Assembly (NCBI GenBank): GCA_046350895.1
Contig: JAXLZL010000002.1
Coordinates: 1 to 64,000, forward strand
Length of the DNA: 64,000 nucleotides
Direction: 5' to 3'
DNA from: HK-STAS-PATE-2 sp046350895
GTDB taxonomy: Bacteria; Patescibacteriota; Patescibacteriia; 2-12-FULL-60-25
Shown here: piece by piece, positions 19,401-26,477 of the stretch
Position numbering within the stretch: the stretch's first letter is position 1
How the letters are laid out: each line of letters opens with the position of its first letter
Program-made: the position numbers and the translations under genes
The notes under the pieces: model-generated
Databases searched by the model: none
The model's input: the letters and a program-made list of their open reading frames with translations, nothing else
What the model was told of the DNA's origin: nothing

Positions 19401-19466
19401 GAATTCCGTAACAACCGTGCTCTGCCCGCCTTCGGCGACGAGATTATACTGTTTCGTCTTTTGCAT
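16416..19466 (-). CDS. hsdR: Type I restriction enzyme, HsdR subunit
   Basis: Motor and nuclease subunit (1016 aa), cutting unmodified DNA after ATP-driven translocation in an HsdR2M2S1 complex. The PD-(D/E)xK nuclease site is RYDVTVL (Asp 154) with IELKRRG (Glu 168, Lys 170). The helicase has Walker A HTTGSGKT (326-333), the DECH box IFDECH (425-430), FGFTGTP, and the later motif VNMFLTGFDA. Similarity in layout is to the EcoR124I (type IC) enzymes. Its start overlaps the end of hsdS by 23 bases. The gene is intact and AT-richer than most of the window, as expected for a transferred defence locus. Confidence 0.95.
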   Translation of the reverse strand: MQKTKQYNLVAEGGQSTVVTEFTPGEKRATGYQSEADLEKAFIQQLEAQAYEFLTIHSETELIKNLRHQLEILNEMQFSDEEWERFFKNEIANTNQSIEEKTATIQEDHVKNLTRDDGSTKNIYLLRKDRIHENRLQVINQYETEEGLRANRYDVTVLVNGLPLVHIELKRRGVAIQEAFNQIKRYERESFWADSGLFEYIQLFVISNGTHTKYYSNTTRASRIKESTTGKVGKGKKTSNSFEFTSWWADAQNRPITDLMDFAKTFFAKHSLLNVLTKYCVFTSDRSLLVMRPYQIVATERILNRIEVSTNYKKLGSIDAGGYVWHTTGSGKTLTSFKTAQLASRLPFIDKVIFVVDRKDLDYQTMREYDKFEKGAANSNSNTSILKKQLEESRSRIIITTIQKLDRFIGKNKGHEIFDGHVVLIFDECHRSQFGDMHAAITKAFKNYHIFGFTGTPIFAANASSGGRPDLRTTEQAFGDKLHTYTIVDAIADKNVLPFKVDYVSTVREAEDIEDTKINDIDREAILSAPERLANIVTYIREHFDQKTKRNSFYELKARRLAGFNSIFAVSSIEMAKKYYAEFKKQLADQPSDKKLKVGLIYSFSVNDDVDGVMDENSEDTTGLDASSRDFLEMAIKDYNATFGTSFDTSADKFQNYYKDLSLRVKEREIDVLIVVNMFLTGFDATTLNTLWVDKNLRLHGLLQAYSRTNRILNSVKTFGNIVCFRKLEKATNEAIALFGDKEASGIVLLKSYTDYYYGYKDGEKELRGYESLVHELRNSYPVAERITSEQSQKEFVKLYGAILRLRNVLVTFDEFSGDTLLSDRDIQDYHSIYLNIYADLRKEKENEKENINDDLVFEMELIKQVEINIDFVLDLIKKYHEDHTKNKDVLVDIEKAINSSIELRNKKDLIDQFIKTLDPAAEIDRDWRKFVNKQRKEELEKIISEEGLDHDAAVAFVRNAFRDGGVTSTGTGFAGILPPISRFSPNDALIEKRENVFNRLSVFFERFFSISGADL

Positions 19467-20709
19467 ATTCTTTAAACGTCAGGAGCTTATTTCGGTAATA
19501 TTCGTATTGTTTGCTGCGAGCATTTAACTCTGCCTGCAAGCCTATAGAGATATCGTTTACCAAAGCATCCAATTTGTCGAGGACGGAGACGATGCGTTCT
19601 TGTTCCGCGAGGGGCGGAATATAGAGCTTAATCTTTTCCAAATCCTTTGATGATACGCGTCTAACCTTGGTTCCAGTTATGTATTGTTTTTTCTGATCAA
19701 AAAAATTATTCGTTTGTATTGCGTATGCAATATATTTAGCGTTTTCTTTGTGTTTGAATATCATTGCATCGCTGCTAATTGCGATATCTTCATCGCCCAA
19801 CCAAGCCACACCCTTGCATACATCCTTATCGTTTTCGCTTGTGGTCGCAATCACTAAGTCGCCTTTGCTAGCTTTTTTAAGTTTTTTTGCAAACTCAGCA
19901 GAAACAAATGTTTTTGTTTTATGCGTATAAGTACCGTAATATGTGTAAATTTGACCGTAGTGAATACAGCCAACACCAGAAGGAGTGAAATCCTTTTTTT
20001 GAAGACCTCCACCCCTCACAAACACACCAATATCACCCATCGGCACCCAGCCAGCCTCCTTCTCAGTGGCTAAAAGCCCCTCTCGATAGTACTCATACTG
20101 CTTCTTCCTAGCTTCGAGCTCTGCTTCGAGCTCTGCTTCGAGCTCTGCTTCGAGCTCTGCAAAGGAGTCTAGAATGCGAACGATTTCTTGTTGAACAGGG
20201 AGGGGTGGGACAGGGATTTTAACAAGCTCTATTTCCGATTTTCTAATTGATGGCACTGCACCGGAATCATTTGATATATCTACCAAGTTCACCCCTAACA
20301 TCCAGTAATATAAAAATCTATCAACTAAACCATTGCCCGGTATTAGGCCCATTACGTTATTATCGTACGCCGACTCAGTAGAAAGTAGCCGCTTCTTATT
20401 TGTAGCTACGGCTGCTCCAATCTTAGGAAAGATTACAGTGCCAGCAGGGGCTGGTTTTATACCGAGACGTTTTGACACCTCAGGAACGATGAAATTATTC
20501 GCGTGAATCATTAATAACTCATTTCCGAGTAGATTCATATCGCTAACTTTATAGAAGGGTATACCTTTTTTACTTCCTTGATCAGCCTTTGGAAAACCCC
20601 AACCACTCCTCACTTCCGCAACTTCAAGTACCCTTCTAAATTCAACGCCATCCGGACACAGTTCAGAGATGAGTTTTTTAATTTTTGATTGATGCGAGTC
20701 TGCGATCAT
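19444..20709 (-). CDS. hsdS: Type I restriction enzyme specificity subunit, HsdS
   Basis: 421-aa DNA-recognition subunit. Two target-recognition domains (about 20-165 and 220-375) are each followed by a conserved helical region: PVQQEIVRILDSF with KKQYEYYREGLL, and AEQERIVSVLDKLDALV with SKQYEYYRNKLL. Between the first domain and its KKQYEYY stretch there are four copies of Ala-Glu-Leu-Glu (184-199), encoded by four perfect 12-bp repeats. In EcoR124I and EcoR124/3, two or three copies of TAEL at the same place set the spacer between half-sites, so copy changes here would alter specificity without a frameshift. The start overlaps the AAA-ATPase stop by 4 bases; the end overlaps hsdR. Confidence 0.95.
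   Translation of the reverse strand: MIADSHQSKIKKLISELCPDGVEFRRVLEVAEVRSGWGFPKADQGSKKGIPFYKVSDMNLLGNELLMIHANNFIVPEVSKRLGIKPAPAGTVIFPKIGAAVATNKKRLLSTESAYDNNVMGLIPGNGLVDRFLYYWMLGVNLVDISNDSGAVPSIRKSEIELVKIPVPPLPVQQEIVRILDSFAELEAELEAELEAELEARKKQYEYYREGLLATEKEAGWVPMGDIGVFVRGGGLQKKDFTPSGVGCIHYGQIYTYYGTYTHKTKTFVSAEFAKKLKKASKGDLVIATTSENDKDVCKGVAWLGDEDIAISSDAMIFKHKENAKYIAYAIQTNNFFDQKKQYITGTKVRRVSSKDLEKIKLYIPPLAEQERIVSVLDKLDALVNDISIGLQAELNARSKQYEYYRNKLLTFKEYAKDETV
20111..20158. repeat. 12-bp tandem repeat in hsdS (4 copies)
   Basis: Four perfect copies of GCTTCGAGCTCT (plus strand) encode AELE four times in HsdS. Twelve bases keep the frame, so slippage would lengthen or shorten the helix joining the two recognition domains. 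Confidence 0.95.
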
Positions 20710-22157
20710 ACAAAAAATAATCTCATTTTTTCTATCGAACCCCTTAGCTCTTCTGCACTAGGCAATCCACCGTTATCACTTGAGTGATGAATCTTGTTTC
20801 TAATGTAGGTGTGACACGTTACTTTATTTAAACAAGTCTTAAAATTACTGTCTATAGGCTCCTGTCGCTTCTTACCAAAGAATTCATTATCAAAAATTAC
20901 TTGACGCACATCTTTGCTATCGTAATTACCATTTGACTTTAGAGTTTTATAGTCATTATTTGGGTCATCCCAAAACCTACTCTCGAGTTCGTTATATAGC
21001 TCGCTGTGATATTCAGTAGTTGCCAATCCAAACGCTAGATAATTTACTTCGTTTGCAGAAAGATAGTTAAGAACTCGTTCACTCGGCTGTAAGACCTCAG
21101 GAACTTTAGGGGATTTTTTGATTACTTTTATAAGAACTTTTTCGTTAAGCATCAATTGCTTCACAAAAAGCGGAGAGTGCGTAGAAAGAAATATCTGCGC
21201 TGTCTTTGATAAAGACAATAATATCTTTACAAATTCCCCTTGTAAACTTGGGTGCAGGTGCAGCTCAGGTTCATCGATTAAAACAATGAGCTGCTTCTTG
21301 CTTTGTTCGGAGAGAAAAAATGAATACAGTAAAGAAAAGACCATTTCATATCCAGAACCTAAGCTCTCTATAGTGATTTGTTGATTATTGCCTTTTTTTA
21401 AACTTAGGAACGCTCCCTCATGAGGTCTTAAATTACTTATATACGCCAACGATAGCTCAAGACCGGTAAGCTCTTTAAATTTATCTACTGCTTTATTTAG
21501 AAATTCACTTTCAACACCATTCAACACCCCCTGAAGCTTACCGCTCACATCCGACAAACCTTTATTTATGTACTGAAAATCAAAATCCTCCATTAGTCGA
21601 TCAAATCGAGTTTTTGAATATGTGCCAGATCTAATTTGATAGGTGCGACTCCTATCTAAAAAAAGTACATCGTTCTCATTAAATCGATTTCCTTTAAAGG
21701 GATTGTTTACGCTTGTTCTAAGGTCGGGACTATCATCCTTGGGCTGAGTCTGGCCATCTGCTCTTATGTACTTTTGGTCGCTCACAACAACGGACGATAA
21801 ATAAGCCTTATTCCCTCTCGTTCTTACATGTGCCTCAAAAGAGAAACCCTTAGCTTTATGTTTTTTATTTGGCATAGTGCCATCAAAATCAAAATCGCTT
21901 TGAGAAAAGATCTCAATGAGGGTTTTTCTTTCTAGATCATTAAAATCATCTAGCGCATAACTGTCTGATTTGTACGATAAAAGAGGCATAGAAAGAGCGT
22001 CAAGTATCGTTGTTTTACCGCAACCATTCTCTCCAACAAAGAGGTTAATACCCGACCCATCATCGGAATTATTTGGTACATTCAGATCATCTAACTCGAA
22101 TCCAACATCTGCAGCAAATAGCCTGAAGTTGCTTATTTTTATTTTTTTTATAAACAT
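20706..22157 (-). CDS. AAA/ABC-type ATPase with C-terminal HEPN-like RNase motif
   Basis: 483 aa. The N-terminus has a RecF/OLD-type ATPase with Walker A GENGCGKTT (42-50), signature-like ESLGSGYEMV (264-273), Walker B IVLIDEPELHLHP (291-303) and the H-loop STHSPL (325-330). The last 60 residues carry YIRNKIHHS (451-459), matching the R-x4-H pattern of HEPN ribonucleases, in a helical context. ATPase-HEPN proteins such as PrrC and RloC sit beside type I enzymes and act as back-up tRNA nucleases when restriction is inhibited. This one lies inside the operon between hsdM and hsdS with a 4-base overlap, so a similar guard role is inferred. It is not clearly PrrC or RloC itself. Confidence 0.8.
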   Translation of the reverse strand: MFIKKIKISNFRLFAADVGFELDDLNVPNNSDDGSGINLFVGENGCGKTTILDALSMPLLSYKSDSYALDDFNDLERKTLIEIFSQSDFDFDGTMPNKKHKAKGFSFEAHVRTRGNKAYLSSVVVSDQKYIRADGQTQPKDDSPDLRTSVNNPFKGNRFNENDVLFLDRSRTYQIRSGTYSKTRFDRLMEDFDFQYINKGLSDVSGKLQGVLNGVESEFLNKAVDKFKELTGLELSLAYISNLRPHEGAFLSLKKGNNQQITIESLGSGYEMVFSLLYSFFLSEQSKKQLIVLIDEPELHLHPSLQGEFVKILLSLSKTAQIFLSTHSPLFVKQLMLNEKVLIKVIKKSPKVPEVLQPSERVLNYLSANEVNYLAFGLATTEYHSELYNELESRFWDDPNNDYKTLKSNGNYDSKDVRQVIFDNEFFGKKRQEPIDSNFKTCLNKVTCHTYIRNKIHHSSDNGGLPSAEELRGSIEKMRLFFV

Positions 22158-22175
22158 AGGAGAAGAATGGGTTGA

Positions 22176-23723
22176 CTAAATTTCTGTAACAATCACATCG
22201 ATCGCCTTACGTAACTCACTCTGCCGTGCAACAATCTGCTCAATCTCCGTGTTTAATTTCTCAATATCAACTGCCTCACGTGTATCTTTTTGGATTACAT
22301 GACTCGAAACAGCGATATTATAGTCATTTTCAGCAATTGCCTTAATATCAACACGTTTAGAAAAATGCTCAATTTCTTTACGCTCTGCAAATACCTCAAG
22401 AATCTTCCCACGATTGTCATCGTTTAACTTATTTTTATTACCACTACGGACAAATTCTGCTGATGCATCAATAAATAACACATTGCTTTCTTTCTTGCTC
22501 TTCTTGAGAACAATGATACAAGTGGCAATTGTTGTACCAAAGAACAAATCTGATGGAAGCTGAATAACCGCATCAACGTAGTTATTCTCTACTAAATACT
22601 GACGAATCTTTTGCTCAGCTCCACCGCGGTACAACACCCCCGGAAACTCAACAATTGCCGCCGTACCACTTGTTGAGAGCCACGAAAGCATATGCATCGT
22701 AAAGGCGAGGTCTGCCTTGCTTTTTGGCGCCAAAACACCAGCCGGCGCATAACGCGGATCATTAATGAGCAAAGGATTGCTATCGCCCTCCCATTTGATT
22801 GAGTACGGAGGATTAGACACGATGGCATCAAAAGGCTCTTCATCCCAATGTTTTGGATCGATCAACGTATCACCAAGGCCGATATTAAAGTGATTGTAGT
22901 TAATATCATGCAAGAACATGTTGATGCGGCACAGGTTATAGGTCGTGAGATTGATTTCTTGACCATAAAACCCCTTGCGAACATTGTCCTTACCCAAAAC
23001 CTTGGCGAACTTCAACAATAGCGAACCAGAGCCGCAAGCAGGGTCATAGACCTTGTTTACTTCTTTTTTACCCACCGTCGTAATCTGAGCCAATAACTCA
23101 CTTACCTCTTGAGGGGTATAGAACTCACCTCCTGATTTGCCCGCATTTGAGGCATACATGGTCATGAGATACTCGTAGGCATCTCCAAAGGCGTCGATAC
23201 TATTATCTGCGTAGTTACCAAGACGTAGGTCACCAATCGCATCCAGAAGTCTCACAAGCTTCTGATTACGCTGTTCGACCGTATTGCCCAATTTTGGCGA
23301 GTTGACGTCGAGATCGTGAAATAACCCCTTGAGATCATCTTCACTCTCAAAACCCTTTGCTGAGCCCTCAATATCGCGGAAAACATTAACAAGGGTTTCG
23401 TTCAAATTCGCATTAGCGCGAGCATTAGCACGCACATTAACAAAGAGATCGCTTGGCAAAATATAAAAACCCTTGTCGCTAATCGTTGCTTTACGACCAA
23501 ATTCTGCTTCTTTGTCGGTCAACTTGCTGTAATCAAAGTCTTTCGTACCTGTACGACGTTCATGAGCGTTGATGTAATTGGTTAAGTTTTCACTAATGAA
23601 GCGATAAAATAAAATACCAAGCACATACTGCTTAAAATCCCAACCATCGACACTACCACGAAGATCGTTCGCGATTTGCCAGATGGCGCGATGAAGCTCG
23701 TTGCGTTCTTGTTCTTTTGTCAT
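22176..23723 (-). CDS. hsdM: Type I DNA methyltransferase subunit, HsdM
   Basis: N6-adenine methyltransferase subunit (515 aa), methylating the sites chosen by HsdS. Helical N-domain with WQIANDLRGSVDGWDFKQYV, SAM-binding motif DPACGSGSLLLKF and catalytic NPPY (SNPPYSIKW). The N-terminus and the segment GDAYEYLMTMYASNAGKSGGEFYTPQ are very close in style to EcoR124I HsdM. I prefer the start at 23723 because MTKEQERNELHRAIW aligns with EcoR124 HsdM; an ATG at 23750 with GGAG between them is the alternative. First gene of the operon hsdM - ATPase/HEPN - hsdS - hsdR. Confidence 0.95.
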   Translation of the reverse strand: MTKEQERNELHRAIWQIANDLRGSVDGWDFKQYVLGILFYRFISENLTNYINAHERRTGTKDFDYSKLTDKEAEFGRKATISDKGFYILPSDLFVNVRANARANANLNETLVNVFRDIEGSAKGFESEDDLKGLFHDLDVNSPKLGNTVEQRNQKLVRLLDAIGDLRLGNYADNSIDAFGDAYEYLMTMYASNAGKSGGEFYTPQEVSELLAQITTVGKKEVNKVYDPACGSGSLLLKFAKVLGKDNVRKGFYGQEINLTTYNLCRINMFLHDINYNHFNIGLGDTLIDPKHWDEEPFDAIVSNPPYSIKWEGDSNPLLINDPRYAPAGVLAPKSKADLAFTMHMLSWLSTSGTAAIVEFPGVLYRGGAEQKIRQYLVENNYVDAVIQLPSDLFFGTTIATCIIVLKKSKKESNVLFIDASAEFVRSGNKNKLNDDNRGKILEVFAERKEIEHFSKRVDIKAIAENDYNIAVSSHVIQKDTREAVDIEKLNTEIEQIVARQSELRKAIDVIVTEI

Positions 23724-23811
23724 CTCAATCTGTGCTCCTTTTTGCTTCATAGTTATGCCGTCAGGGTATCATTGCGTAACGTTAACAGCCAGCTGCCCAT
23801 CTGGTATTTCA

Positions 23812-23842
23812 TTATCAAAACATCCCCTCCTCTTTGCAGATT
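23812..23842 (-). terminator. Probable terminator of the 23850 gene
   Basis: Minus-strand ATCCCC ... GGGGAT around a 16-base loop that can pair further, followed by GTTTTGAT. Moderate strength. Confidence 0.5.
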
Positions 23843-23849
23843 CGGGGAT

Positions 23850-24281
23850 TCAGATTTTGAACTTGTCCACGCCGCGGCCATTCCAGCGGCCGGTGAGGTC
23901 GCCTTGAGAGCAGCTCGGGCCGCAGCACATGACGGCATTCTTGCCGCCGTCCAAAAAATGGACGCCGGACTTCAGCGCATCATCAGGCTCGGCGTAGACG
24001 ACGAGCACGATTTGGCCAGGCACGATCGGCTTGGCGCAGTTCACGCACTTGATGATCGAGCGCATCAGCTCGTCGGCGGCACAATCGGGGCAAAGCCCTT
24101 CATGGCCTGCGCCAAAGCCCTCGCTGGTAAAGCTCAGGTCATGGGCGATGATCTCATAAGAGCCTGCCGCCGTATGGCCGCAGCCATAGCGCTTGGGCAG
24201 ATAATACTTGGGCTGAATGACGATGGCGCCATCGTCACGCGACTCGCGCCGATAAAAGAGCTTTTGAAACACTTCTTTCAC
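23850..24281 (-). CDS. Cys-rich putative zinc-binding protein (SD-led class)
   Basis: 143 aa, not recognised. Cys/His clusters YGCGHT, LCPDCAADE, IKCVNCAKP and MCCGPSC suggest two zinc sites of ribbon type. The C-terminus DLTGRWNGRGVDKF is basic and polar. I choose the GTG start at 24281 because a strong GGAGG stands 5 bases before it; the open frame continues upstream to 24329. A weak TTGACG is the only -35-like box seen upstream. It has GC-rich codons and stands between hsdM and a tRNA pair. Zinc ribbons also occur in the two similar-style genes at the right end. A nucleic-acid-binding role is a guess. Confidence 0.65.
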   Translation of the reverse strand: MKEVFQKLFYRRESRDDGAIVIQPKYYLPKRYGCGHTAAGSYEIIAHDLSFTSEGFGAGHEGLCPDCAADELMRSIIKCVNCAKPIVPGQIVLVVYAEPDDALKSGVHFLDGGKNAVMCCGPSCSQGDLTGRWNGRGVDKFKI

Positions 24282-24378
24282 GGTCACCTCCGGGCTATGA
24301 CCCACGTGCTCCGTCGCAAACTTCACCAAGTCCGGCCCTTGCCGTCAATAAACGAAGCCACCCATCCAGACAAAGCAA

Positions 24379-24408
24379 AAAGCCACAGCTTTGCAGCAGT
24401 GGCTTTTT
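24379..24408 (-). terminator. Terminator after tRNA-Thr/tRNA-Tyr
   Basis: Minus-strand hairpin AAGCCAC / GTGGCTT with inner GCT/AGC pairing, followed by TTTGC; 4 bases after the tRNA-Tyr CCA. Confidence 0.8.
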
Positions 24409-24411
24409 ACA

Positions 24412-24498
24412 TGGTGGGCAGGGAAGGGTTCGAACCTTCGAAGGCGCAAGGCCAGCAGATTTACAGTCTGCCCCGTTTGACCGCTCCGGAACCTACCC
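24412..24498 (-). tRNA. tRNA-Tyr (anticodon GTA)
   Basis: Long-variable-arm (class II) tRNA: acceptor GGGTAGG / CCTGCCC, anticodon loop CTGTAAA, variable arm TGGCCTTGCGCCTTCG, T-arm GGTTCGAACC, encoded ACCA. Confidence 0.95.
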
Positions 24499-24499
24499 G

Positions 24500-24575
24500 T
24501 GGAGCCGTTGACCGGGATTGAACCGGTGACCTCGTCCTTACCATGGACGTGCTCTACCAACTGAGCTACAACGGC
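24500..24575 (-). tRNA. tRNA-Thr (anticodon GGT)
   Basis: Acceptor GCCGTTG / CAACGGC, anticodon loop ATGGTAA (GGT), T-arm GGTTCAATCC, discriminator T, encoded CCA. One base separates it from tRNA-Tyr, so the two are co-transcribed. Confidence 0.95.
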
Positions 24576-24702
24576 AAGCTTCGAGAGTCATGTCCAAGCT
24601 TGCTTGGGCATGACCGAGAAGCGCAGCCGGTGGTCAAGCCGCATAGCGGCGCAGACACAACGGCGAAACGATCTCGTTTGTACGAAGGTGGCGGTATTTA
24701 AC

Positions 24703-24737
24703 CAAAGATCCCGGGGTTTTGCAACCCCGGGACTTTT
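24703..24737. terminator. Strong hairpin after the TPR gene
   Basis: Perfect 9-bp CCCGGGGTT / AACCCCGGG stem with a TTGC loop. The T-run is on the plus strand (ACTTTTTG); for the minus-strand TPR gene the tail is ATCTTTGG. It lies just past the TPR stop. Confidence 0.65.
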
Positions 24738-24740
24738 TGA

Positions 24741-25649
24741 TTATTCTTGGGTTTTTGACCCTTCTAACTGCTCCAGTTTTTCCTTCCACACCGAGGCGCG
24801 GTCGGCGTCGTCTGAGGCGAGGCGCAGCTTTTGGTAGAGCTCGCGGGCTTGGGTGGCCATGCCATTGGCGATGGCAATGTCGAAGGCAAGCTCAAGATAC
24901 TTCACGCTCTGCTTCTCAAGCTCGATGGCACGTTCTGCGGGCTCCCAGGCATATTCTGGGCGCTTGCGCGCGAGATAGAACTGGGCGAGCTCGGCATGGC
25001 GAAAGGCTTGTTTTGGCGAAGCCTCCGCCGCTTTAACGCGATAGCTCTCGGCTTTCTCCATGTCGCCTTCGACTTCGGCGATCTCGGCGAGGCCGGCAAA
25101 GGTCGCATCGTCGGTCTTTTTGGTTTTGAGCAAAAATTCGAGCGTCTCTTTGGCTTGCGGATACAACTTCTGTTTCAAGTAAATTTGGCCAATGCCTTTA
25201 TAGGCATCGATGCTGCGCGGATCAAGTTGCAACACATCGAGATAGCGTCGTTCGGCTTCGGCCCATTTGGTATCACGGGCGAGCGACTTGGCTTCGCTGA
25301 TCAAGGTCGTGACGCGTTCTTTTTGCGAAGGCGCCATGGCGGCCAATGGGTTCTTCACTTTTTTGTATGAAGCATCGAGGGCGCGCAAGCGGCGATAGAA
25401 CGAACGGTACGAATCGCGCATCGACTTCCACAATCCGCGAAAGGCGCGGCCAAGAGAGGCAGCCTGTTCGGCACTGACGCGCTCAAAGCGGCGGTTCATG
25501 AGCTCTTGACGTTCTTTCTTTTGGCGCTCTTCTTTGATGGTCATCGGGTCCAGCAAACGCAAATCGCCCCAGTGCAAAAGCAGGAGCCATCCGATGGTTA
25601 AGAGTGACACGATCAAGACCGCCAAGGCGATCCAAGCAAGAAGTGACAT
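24741..25649 (-). CDS. Membrane-anchored TPR protein
   Basis: 302 aa with one N-terminal membrane helix (LLAWIALAVLIVSLLTIGWLL cut to 20 residues here: AWIALAVLIVSLLTIGWLLL), then a basic linker (about 35-100) and TPR repeats from about 110 to 290. Typical repeat helices are WAEAERRYLDVLQLDP, AYKGIGQIYLKQ and FAGLAEIAEVEGDMEKAESY. TPRs bind protein partners, so a scaffold role at the membrane is likely, but the partner is unknown. The gene ends near a strong hairpin and its start is 9 bases from the tpiA stop, suggesting an operon of tpiA and this gene. Confidence 0.85.
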   Translation of the reverse strand: MSLLAWIALAVLIVSLLTIGWLLLLHWGDLRLLDPMTIKEERQKKERQELMNRRFERVSAEQAASLGRAFRGLWKSMRDSYRSFYRRLRALDASYKKVKNPLAAMAPSQKERVTTLISEAKSLARDTKWAEAERRYLDVLQLDPRSIDAYKGIGQIYLKQKLYPQAKETLEFLLKTKKTDDATFAGLAEIAEVEGDMEKAESYRVKAAEASPKQAFRHAELAQFYLARKRPEYAWEPAERAIELEKQSVKYLELAFDIAIANGMATQARELYQKLRLASDDADRASVWKEKLEQLEGSKTQE

Positions 25650-25658
25650 GGGGGTAGT

Positions 25659-26417
25659 TTACGCCGGATTCGCCGCACGGCAAAGCAAACCGAAGGCGCG
25701 CGGATCAAGCGAAGCGCCGCCGACAAGAACGCCGTCGATGTCGGTGGTGGTGACGTATTCAACAACCGAACGCTGGTCTACCGAGCCGCCGTAGATGATT
25801 GGGATCTCTTTGGCCGTGTCTTTGCCGAATTTTTTGGCGAGCACTTCGCGAATGGCGAGGTGAACGTCTTTGGCTTCTTCAGCGCTGCAAGGCTTGCCCG
25901 AGCCGATGGCCCAGACGGGTTCATAAGCAAAAACCGGGGCGGCAGCACCATCGCCTTTGAGGCCGGCAAGAGCTGCCGTCACTTGGGCGCGTACGACTTT
26001 AAGCGTTTCGCCTTTTTTCTTTTGCGCTTCGGTCTCGCCGACACAAATCACGGGGCGGATGCCGGCCTTCTGCAGGGCAACGGCTTTTTTGTTTACCATC
26101 TCGTCAGTTTCACCAAGATTGGTGCGGCGCTCGCTGTGGCCGACAAGCGAGAACGACAAACCAAACTCTTTGAGCATGGCTGGCGAGATTTCACCGGTAT
26201 AAGCGCCCTCGTTAGCCCAAAAAACATCCTGTGCACCGAGCAAAGGGACGCCAGCACGGCCGAGCGAAGCGCGGGCGGCGGCTAAGGAAACATGCGGGAC
26301 GGCGACACCGATGTCGAGATCTTTTGGCAAACGTTCGCGACGAAAGGCACGGATCCAGGCGCCAGCTTTCACTGGGCCATAATGCATCTTCCAATTGGCA
26401 ATTACCAATTTACGCAT
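25659..26417 (-). CDS. tpiA: Triosephosphate isomerase
   Basis: Glycolytic enzyme interconverting dihydroxyacetone phosphate and glyceraldehyde 3-phosphate (252 aa, normal length). The active-site Lys is in ANWKMH (Lys 10), the electrophilic His in SLVGHSERR, and the catalytic Glu in FAYEPVWAIG. The phosphate-binding loops YGGSV and GVLVGGASL are intact. The start at MRKLVIANWKM matches the family; no clear SD. It probably shares a transcript with the TPR gene. Confidence 0.97.
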   Translation of the reverse strand: MRKLVIANWKMHYGPVKAGAWIRAFRRERLPKDLDIGVAVPHVSLAAARASLGRAGVPLLGAQDVFWANEGAYTGEISPAMLKEFGLSFSLVGHSERRTNLGETDEMVNKKAVALQKAGIRPVICVGETEAQKKKGETLKVVRAQVTAALAGLKGDGAAAPVFAYEPVWAIGSGKPCSAEEAKDVHLAIREVLAKKFGKDTAKEIPIIYGGSVDQRSVVEYVTTTDIDGVLVGGASLDPRAFGLLCRAANPA

Positions 26418-26477
26418 AGTCTGACCCTTTCCTACCTTAAATCGGCGGTTTGGGCAAGCCCCCTGCGTCGCGCAATG

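Noticed and set aside
20111..20158. CRISPR-like direct repeats
   Set aside because: The repeats are 12 bases without spacers and encode AELE in hsdS. No CRISPR array or cas gene was found in the window.
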